From the NCBI GenBank assembly GCA_011523825.1, contig WTFX01000015.1, forward strand, positions 62,001-126,000: a stretch of DNA of 64,000 nucleotides, written 5' to 3'. The translations under genes were made by a program, and so were the position numbers. Source of the stretch: Microthrixaceae bacterium (GTDB lineage: Bacteria; Actinomycetota; Acidimicrobiia; Acidimicrobiales; Poriferisodalaceae). Under the pieces are notes generated by a model, which saw nothing but the letters and a program-made list of their open reading frames with translations, did not search any database and had not been told where the DNA came from. Positions within the stretch are counted from its first letter, which is position 1. The number at the start of each line of letters is the position of its first letter. This document shows positions 57,366 through 64,000 of the stretch, in pieces.

Positions 57366-59315
57366 CTACAGCAGCGCGCGGGCCGCGTCGGCGATGGCCG
57401 GTGCGGTGAAGCCGAAATGGTCCATGAGATCGCCGCCCGGCGCGCTCGCGCCGAACCGGTTCATGGTGACGGTGGCGTCTGCGTAGCGGTCCCAGCCCAT
57501 CGCGGAGGCTGCCTCCACGCCGAGCACCGGGATGCCCGGGGGGAACACAGCGGCTCGATAGTCGGCATCCTGGGCCTCGAAGAGATCCCAGCTCGGCATC
57601 GACACCACCGAGCTAGCGATGCCCTCCGCAGCGAGCAGTGCGGCGGCGGCTGTGCAGCACTGCACCTCGCTGCCGGTGCCCGCCAGGATGACCGCCGGCG
57701 CCGGCGTGTCGATCAAGACGTAGGCGCCCAGTGCGACCTGCGACGGGCGGTCGGTGCCATCGAGCACGGGGACGTTCTGGCGCGTCAGCACCAGCGCAGT
57801 GGGGCCATCACGCTCGACTGCGATCTGCCACGCCTGACAGGTCTCGTTGGCGTCGGCGGGCCTGATCACGCACAGTCCCGGGATCGCGCGCAGGGAGGCG
57901 ACGTGCTCGACCGGCTGGTGGGTCGGCCCGTCCTCGCCCACGCCGATGGAGTCATGCGTCCACACGAAGACGGTCTTGGCGCCGCTCAGGGCCGCCAGTC
58001 GCACCGCGGGGCGCATGTAGTCGCTGAAGACCAGGAAGGTGCCGACCACCGGCAGCACACCGCCGTGCAATGCCATGCCGTTGGCGATCCCCCCCATGGC
58101 ATGCTCGCGGACGCCGAAGTAGAGCTTGCGCCCGTCAGGACTGGCGGCCGACAGCACCTCGGCGGTCACGTTGGTGCCGGTGTTGCCGGTCAGGTCGGCG
58201 CCGCCGCTGATGAGGGAAGGCACCGTGTCGAGCGATGCGTCGAGCACGCGATTGGCGGCGACCCGGGTCGCCATCTGGATGCCGGCCTCGAAGGTCGGGA
58301 GATCGGACAGCTCGCCCCGCACGGCACCGGCCGACCACAGCGCGTCGAGCCAGTCGCGATCGTGGCCGCTGGCCGCGAGCCGCGCCTCCCATTCGAGGCG
58401 CTCGGCGGCCCCAAGTGCACCGGCGGACCGGTAGGCCTGCACCACGTCGTCGTCGACCACGAACGCCGCTTCGGGATCCATGCCCATCGCCCGTTTGGCC
58501 GCAGCGATCTCGTCGGCATCGGTGATGGCGCCATGAGCAGCTGAGGTGTCCGACGCCGTGGGCATGGGGTAGCCGATATGGCTGCGGACGATGATCATCG
58601 AGGGACGGTCGCTGACCAGCGTCGCCTCGCGCAACGCCCGCTCGAGCGTGTCGGTGTCTTCAGCGGCCTCGCCGAGATCGGCGACGTGCCAGCCGTACGC
58701 CTCAAAGCGACGAGCGGCGTCGTCGCTGAGCGCCAAGTCGGTGGTGCCATCGATCGTGATGCGGTTGTCGTCATAGACGGCAACCAGGCGGCCGAGCTGC
58801 TGGTGGCCGGCGAGCGATGCCGCCTCGTGGCTGATGCCTTCCATCAGGTCGCCATCGCTGACGATCACGAACGTGCGATGGTCCACCAGGTCCGCGCCCA
58901 GGCGCGAACGCAGGCCGCGCTCGGCCAGCGCCATGCCCACGGCGTTGGCAAAGCCCTGTCCCAAAGGCCCAGTGGTGACTTCCACGCCGGGCGTGAGGCC
59001 GTGTTCGGGGTGACCGGGCGTGATCGATCCAAGCTGGCGGAAGTCTCGGATGTCATCGAGCGTGACTCCATAACCCACCAGGTGCGCCATGGCGTAGACG
59101 AGCATCGAGGCGTGGCCGGCCGACAGGATGAACCGGTCGCGGTCGGGCCAGCCCGGCTCGGCTGCGTCGTAGCGCATCATGCGGGTGAACAGCACGTGCG
59201 CCAGCGGCGCCAGCGCCATCGCCGTGCCGGTATGGCCGCTGCGGGCACGCACAACGGCATCCATCGCCAGTGCCCGGACGGTGTTGATCTGCCTTGCTTC
59301 GAGGTCGGTGTTCAT
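57366..59315 (-). CDS. tkt: Transketolase
   Basis: A 649-residue thiamine-diphosphate enzyme: RARSGHTGTAMALAPLAHVL, FILSAGHASMLVYA, TTGPLGQGFANAVGMALAE, VIVSDGDLMEGISHEAASLAG with DNRITIDG (TPP motif), then the pyrimidine domain with FGVREHAMGGIANGMALHGG and THDSIGVGEDGPTHQPVEH. ATG 59315; ATG 59339 would overlap the FIST stop, so coupling is possible. Carries two-carbon ketol transfer in the pentose phosphate pathway. It lies directly upstream of tal. Confidence 0.94.
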   Translation of the reverse strand: MNTDLEARQINTVRALAMDAVVRARSGHTGTAMALAPLAHVLFTRMMRYDAAEPGWPDRDRFILSAGHASMLVYAMAHLVGYGVTLDDIRDFRQLGSITPGHPEHGLTPGVEVTTGPLGQGFANAVGMALAERGLRSRLGADLVDHRTFVIVSDGDLMEGISHEAASLAGHQQLGRLVAVYDDNRITIDGTTDLALSDDAARRFEAYGWHVADLGEAAEDTDTLERALREATLVSDRPSMIIVRSHIGYPMPTASDTSAAHGAITDADEIAAAKRAMGMDPEAAFVVDDDVVQAYRSAGALGAAERLEWEARLAASGHDRDWLDALWSAGAVRGELSDLPTFEAGIQMATRVAANRVLDASLDTVPSLISGGADLTGNTGTNVTAEVLSAASPDGRKLYFGVREHAMGGIANGMALHGGVLPVVGTFLVFSDYMRPAVRLAALSGAKTVFVWTHDSIGVGEDGPTHQPVEHVASLRAIPGLCVIRPADANETCQAWQIAVERDGPTALVLTRQNVPVLDGTDRPSQVALGAYVLIDTPAPAVILAGTGSEVQCCTAAAALLAAEGIASSVVSMPSWDLFEAQDADYRAAVFPPGIPVLGVEAASAMGWDRYADATVTMNRFGASAPGGDLMDHFGFTAPAIADAARALL

Positions 59316-59328
59316 GACGCTCGGCTCA

Positions 59329-60501
59329 TCATTGCCCATCGGCGTCGGAGAACAGCGCCATCGAGGCGGTGAAACCGTGCACGTACGAGCGGCTGCCGAC
59401 GGGTCCGATCTCGCCGGCGCAGAACATGCCGGCCACCTCGGCCGAGGTGTGGTCCACGAGGGCAGCCGCGTCGTGATGGGGGGCATCGAACAGGTGGGTG
59501 CCCCGGCCGTTGCAGGTGAACAGCAGGGCGCCTTCGGTCTGCTGAGAGTGCGCGAGAGCGGCGCGCAGGTCTTCGTCGGCGGTGTGCGCGTCGCGCACAT
59601 GAAACTGCACGGTCGCCCCGATAGGTGCCTCGTCGCCGATGGCGATGGCGCCGCTGTCACGGTCTGCGCCGAGCACACCGCGTATCAGGAAGTCGCCGCG
59701 CTGGAAGTCGATCTTGCGCTCGTCGGTTACCCGGCCCACATGCAGTCCACGCTGCACGAGGCGCTGGTCGGCAGGGTCGAGCTTGGAGAACATCTGCTGC
59801 AGCCGCTCGAACGGCGGCATGCCCCCGAGCGACCTCACCACGTTGCCCTCGGCCTCGGTGATGATGTAGGGCTGGCCGATCGGTCGGCATCCTTGGGAGA
59901 CCAGGTGCGTCACGTTCGCGCTGCCGCCCACGATCAGGGCCGCAGCGCCGGCGCGGTGCACGCTGCCGTCCACCACGATGCGGTTGCCGCCCGGCATGGG
60001 TGCCCCCGACGACAGCCCGCCCAGCACGCTCACATTGGGCCAGAGCTCGGCCCAGTGCCCGAGCGCAGCATCGACGGGGTAGGAGTACGGGTCGGCCAGC
60101 ACGACCATTGAGAGGTTGCCGGCAGTGTGCACTTCGTCGAGCGCGGCGGCGAGCGCTTCGTCGTCGGCCGTCGGATCGGGTACCCCGCCCAGCCGCACGG
60201 CGCGCGCCCGCGGCGCTTCGGTATCGCCCAGGCTTCCCACCCACAGCACGGCAGCGGTCTCTTCTTCGATCTCGCGCTCGCCCGCAGCTACCGAGACTGC
60301 GGTGGTGCCGATGAATGCCGCGGGGTTGAGCAACTCGACCACTGCCGCTGCGATCTCGTCGGTGTTGCCCACGTGCTCACCCGATGTGAAGAGCACGGCG
60401 ATATCGGGTTGCACTCCCAGCGTCTCGAGCACCCGTCCCACGATCTCGCCGGTCGCTATGCCGGGATCGGCGTGCTGGGAGAGACCGACGGTGAAAGGCA
60501 T
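59329..60501 (-). CDS. FIST N-/C-terminal domain protein
   Basis: A 390-residue FIST protein: GIATGEIVGRVLETLGVQPDIAVLF, FIGTTAVSVAAGEREIE (FIST-N), then FIST-C with LVSQGCRPIGQPYIITEAEGNVVRSLGG and GALLFTCNGRGTHLFDAPHHDAAAL with AGMFCAGEIGPV. The C-terminal CNGRG and GEIGP motifs are typical. FIST proteins sense small ligands or amino acids in signalling; here there is no kinase neighbour. The end overlaps a longer possible tkt start, so co-expression with pentose phosphate genes is likely. Function unknown. Confidence 0.85.
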   Translation of the reverse strand: MPFTVGLSQHADPGIATGEIVGRVLETLGVQPDIAVLFTSGEHVGNTDEIAAAVVELLNPAAFIGTTAVSVAAGEREIEEETAAVLWVGSLGDTEAPRARAVRLGGVPDPTADDEALAAALDEVHTAGNLSMVVLADPYSYPVDAALGHWAELWPNVSVLGGLSSGAPMPGGNRIVVDGSVHRAGAAALIVGGSANVTHLVSQGCRPIGQPYIITEAEGNVVRSLGGMPPFERLQQMFSKLDPADQRLVQRGLHVGRVTDERKIDFQRGDFLIRGVLGADRDSGAIAIGDEAPIGATVQFHVRDAHTADEDLRAALAHSQQTEGALLFTCNGRGTHLFDAPHHDAAALVDHTSAEVAGMFCAGEIGPVGSRSYVHGFTASMALFSDADGQ

Positions 60502-60516
60502 GCGAGCCCGGCCCGC

Positions 60517-60975
60517 CTAGCCGTCCTGCTGTGCGGGCGTGCCGGTCCAGCCGCCCGTGGCCGGCCCCGCAGCCGACTCTGCTGCCGACTGGGCGGGTTC
60601 GTCGGCGGGCGGGTTCATGGTGAGGGGAACCACGAGCACGTCGCCCTGGTCGATGCGGCAGTGGGCCTCGATCGTCGACGGCTCGTCGAAAGTGAGCTCA
60701 GCCTGTACGAGGTTGTAGCCGAACTTGCCGGGTTCGACGCTGAGCGGTTGCACGTTTCGCGCTACCTGCTCGTCGTCGCGCATGAACCTCACTTCCAGCG
60801 CTGCCAATCCGGTGTGCGAGGTGGGGCAGCGCACGAGCACGAGCATGTGCGGCGTGATCGTCACCGGGAACGGCCCGGGAGCCGCCATCGAGAAGTGAAC
60901 GCCGCCCAGATCGATGCGAGCCGCGCCGCCCGCGGCCTGGCGCATGTCGAAGTGCTCGATGAACAGCGCGGACAT
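60517..60975 (-). CDS. Hypothetical protein (DUF6941-like beta protein)
   Basis: A 152-residue protein, mainly beta: MSALFIEHFDMRQAAGG, FSMAAPGPFPVTITPHMLVLV, LAALEVRFMRDDEQVARNVQPL, FDEPSTIEAHCRIDQGDVL and an Ala/Pro-rich tail. It resembles the DUF6941 type of small beta-sandwich proteins, not confirmed. ATG 60975; the longer frame to 61152 runs into the divergent DDN-like gene. Fifteen bases separate it from the FIST gene. Confidence 0.65.
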   Translation of the reverse strand: MSALFIEHFDMRQAAGGAARIDLGGVHFSMAAPGPFPVTITPHMLVLVRCPTSHTGLAALEVRFMRDDEQVARNVQPLSVEPGKFGYNLVQAELTFDEPSTIEAHCRIDQGDVLVVPLTMNPPADEPAQSAAESAAGPATGGWTGTPAQQDG

Positions 60976-61076
60976 GATCTGCACGCTGTGGATCGTAGGC
61001 GTGCGGCACACCTGACAGGCGAACGCATTTCGGCACGCCGCTCGGGCGCGGGGCTCCTTCTCGTAGATTGCCGGGC

Positions 61077-61532
61077 ATGGCAAACAGCGAGAAGTTCGAC
61101 GGCGAGTACGGACCCAGCACTTGGGACTGGGTGAAGGAGCAGGCCGATGCATACGAGGCCTCTTCAGGCACGGAGGCCAACACGCTGCGCGATACCGGGC
61201 TGCCGATCATCGTGATGACCACCGTCGGGCACCGCACCGGCCTGGTGCGCAAGGTTCCGCTGATGCGTGTCGAGCACGAGGGCGAGTACGCGATCGTCGG
61301 TTCCAAGGGCGGAGCGCCGGCGCATCCGGGCTGGTACCACAACCTCATGGCCGATTCGACCGTGCTGATCCAGGACGGCCCCGAGCCGTTCGAGACGACC
61401 GTGCGACTCGTCAGCGGGGCCGAGCGCGAGCAGTGGTGGGAGCGGTGCGTCGAGGCCTTCCCGCCCTATGCGGAGTACCAGGCCAAGACAGATCGCGAGA
61501 TCCCGGTCTTCATCTCGGCCCGCTCCGACTGA
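61077..61532 (+). CDS. Nitroreductase/deazaflavin (F420)-dependent oxidoreductase, DDN family
   Basis: A 151-residue split-beta-barrel protein: STWDWVKEQADAYEASSGTEA, LRDTGLPIIVMTTVGHRTGLVRKVPLM, YAIVGSKGGAPAHPGWYHNLMA, and VFISARSD. It matches the DDN/deazaflavin-dependent nitroreductase family (pfam F420H2_quin_red), which uses F420H2 to reduce quinones or nitro compounds. The Lys/Arg-rich phosphate-gripping TGLVRKVP segment is kept. ATG 61077. With fbiC this supports a functioning F420 system. Confidence 0.86.
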   Translation: MANSEKFDGEYGPSTWDWVKEQADAYEASSGTEANTLRDTGLPIIVMTTVGHRTGLVRKVPLMRVEHEGEYAIVGSKGGAPAHPGWYHNLMADSTVLIQDGPEPFETTVRLVSGAEREQWWERCVEAFPPYAEYQAKTDREIPVFISARSD

Positions 61533-61567
61533 TCAAGCAGGCTGATCCGGCAGCCAAGGCCGCCAGA

Positions 61568-62752
61568 TCAGCGGGCGAGCAGCTGGCGATAGACGTTCGC
61601 CGCTCGTTCGAGTTCTGCGATCTCGACCCATTCGATCGCTTGGTGGGCCTGGTCGATGGAACCTGGGCCGAACACCACGATCTGGTCGGCCACCTCGCCG
61701 TAGCGCAGCGCATTCGTGCCGAAGTCGGCCACTGCAGGCTCGTGGCCTGACATTTCCGCCATTGCCGTGACCAGATCGCTTCCGGGGGCCTGGAAGAAGG
61801 CGTTCTCGCCCATGTCGTTCGCGAGCTGAACCTTCACCCGCGCCGGCAGCGCTGCGGCGCGCACCAACTCGGTGAGGCGAGCGAACTCGATCTGGTAGTC
61901 CTCGCCGTCCGCGATGCGCCGGCCGATATACAACTCGCAATGGTCCGGGATGATGTTGCGGGCCCGCCCGCCGCCCATCTCGTTGACCGACACCGTGCCG
62001 GCCCCGAGCACGCCGACCTCGCGCTGACTCGCCAATCGCGCTTGCTCGGCATCGATGGCGGCGACGATCCGGGCGCCTGCCGACAGCGCATTGATGCCGA
62101 GGTGGGGCTTGGAGGAGTGTGCTGCACGCCCCTCAACCTCGACCTCGAGGCCGAGGCCGCCCTTGTGGCCGTACACCGGCACGCACATCGTCGGCTCGGC
62201 GACGACGATCTGCTCACGGCGCTCATTTCGCTCCAGCAAGCGGTCTCGGTATGCCCCCGCTCCCGCCAGGCCGCCGCCCTCCTCTGACACGGTGCCCACC
62301 AGCTCGATGGTGCACATCGGCTGCCGTCCGGCAGCAATCATCTCGCCCAGCACGGCGAGCACCACGGCCATGGTCGCCTTGGTGTCGACTGAGCCTCGCC
62401 CCCAGACTCGTCCTTCGCCGATGCGGCCGTCGAAGGGGTCGCCCTCCATGTGCTCGACCCCGACCGTGTCGAGATGCACGTCGACGGCGAGCATGCGCTC
62501 GGTCTGACCGGCGAAGCGGGCGTACACGTTGGGCCGGCCGGGCTCGACCTCGTCGAGCTCCACCTCGGCGCCGAGGGCTGCCGCTCGTGCGGCCACCCAG
62601 TCGGCCATGTCGGCTTCGGCGACGGTGCCCGAACGCGGCCCGTGGTGCAGCGGGTTGACGCTGGGGATGCGCACCATCTCGCTCAGCAGCGCTGCGATTG
62701 ATTGGCCAGTCGCTATGCCGTTGTGGGTGCCGTCGTTCATGGTTGTGCCCAT
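61568..62752 (-). CDS. M20 family metallohydrolase (ArgE/DapE/CPG2-like)
   Basis: A 394-residue M20 enzyme: MVRIPSVNPLHHGPRSGTVAE, LAVDVHLDTVGVEHMEGDP (metal His, catalytic Asp), GRGSVDTKATMAV (bridging Asp), LVGTVSEEGGGLAGAGA (catalytic Glu), VEGRAAHSSKPHLGINAL, and DYQIEFARL and QAHQAIEWVEI. The full di-metal site is present. Could be acetylornithine deacetylase; placed divergent from argG (120-base gap), which may hint at arginine-related chemistry but does not prove it. ATG 62752; ATG 62740 alternative. Confidence 0.85.
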   Translation of the reverse strand: MGTTMNDGTHNGIATGQSIAALLSEMVRIPSVNPLHHGPRSGTVAEADMADWVAARAAALGAEVELDEVEPGRPNVYARFAGQTERMLAVDVHLDTVGVEHMEGDPFDGRIGEGRVWGRGSVDTKATMAVVLAVLGEMIAAGRQPMCTIELVGTVSEEGGGLAGAGAYRDRLLERNERREQIVVAEPTMCVPVYGHKGGLGLEVEVEGRAAHSSKPHLGINALSAGARIVAAIDAEQARLASQREVGVLGAGTVSVNEMGGGRARNIIPDHCELYIGRRIADGEDYQIEFARLTELVRAAALPARVKVQLANDMGENAFFQAPGSDLVTAMAEMSGHEPAVADFGTNALRYGEVADQIVVFGPGSIDQAHQAIEWVEIAELERAANVYRQLLAR

Positions 62753-62791
62753 ATGCCCGTCCTCTTGGCGCGGAGCGTACGCGCAACGTGA

Positions 62792-64000
<1,209 letters not shown>

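Overview
This is a very GC-rich, densely packed chromosomal segment, most consistent with a high-GC actinomycete-type bacterium, probably of class Acidimicrobiia (inference). The main pointers are a fused CofG/CofH FO synthase (FbiC) with an F420-type DDN-family reductase and an LLM oxidoreductase; the actinobacterial families DUF3151 and DUF4031; adjacent transketolase and transaldolase genes; and many acyl-CoA, P450 and alpha/beta-hydrolase genes. I see about 62 protein genes, no rRNA, tRNA, CRISPR array, insertion sequence or prophage. No gene-free stretch exceeds 300 bases; the largest is about 220 bases at 11183-11402 and holds a dispersed repeat.

Layout. 1-7346 (+): a tandem CoA-transferase cut by the window edge, an orphan CoxL/xanthine-dehydrogenase-type molybdenum subunit, MetY, an alpha/beta hydrolase and a pair of MaoC-type hydratase subunits, facing an acyl-CoA dehydrogenase (7404-8660, -). 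8770-9381 (+): a DsbA/FrnE-family gene whose first active-site Cys codon is TGA, followed by a SECIS-like hairpin; I read it as a selenoprotein and it is the most notable feature here. 9429-16580: rhodanese, VOC protein, DUF169 protein, crotonase, TIGR01777 epimerase, penicillin-acylase-type Ntn hydrolase, HSL-type hydrolase. 16558-21330 (-): hydrolase, LLM oxidoreductase, P450 and acyl-CoA dehydrogenase, a likely catabolic block. 21419-30579: M20 peptidase, lipoprotein, D-aminoacylase-type amidohydrolase, cyclophilin, crotonase, then a coupled antiporter/HisN-like phosphatase/AI-2E-type exporter run. 30605-41439: M23-like protein, DUF4031, hydrolase, AtuA, AlkA-like glycosylase with FAH-family protein, degenerate GGDEF, gamma-glutamyltransferase, D-lactate/2-hydroxyglutarate-type dehydrogenase, GDPD, SirB1-like protein. 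41479-46860: phosphoglycerate-mutase-like protein, divergent pyruvate kinase, DUF3151-MobA, RNase D, a small acidic protein. 46861-51598: Cys-rich protein and a translationally coupled glcDEF operon with a 73-residue partner. 51632-60501 (-): CcdA-like and TlpA-like proteins, FbiC coupled to an HxlR regulator, transaldolase, transketolase and a FIST protein. 60517-64000: hypothetical, DDN-like reductase, M20 amidohydrolase and argG running off the window.

Functionally the window mixes housekeeping (argG, tkt/tal, RNase D, cyclophilin) with acyl-CoA/steroid- or terpene-like catabolism, glycolate oxidation, F420 biosynthesis and use, and thiol/selenol redox chemistry. A dispersed intergenic repeat of about 40 bases occurs four times (6204, 11197, 43614, 43671), and several short tandem repeats sit at gene ends.
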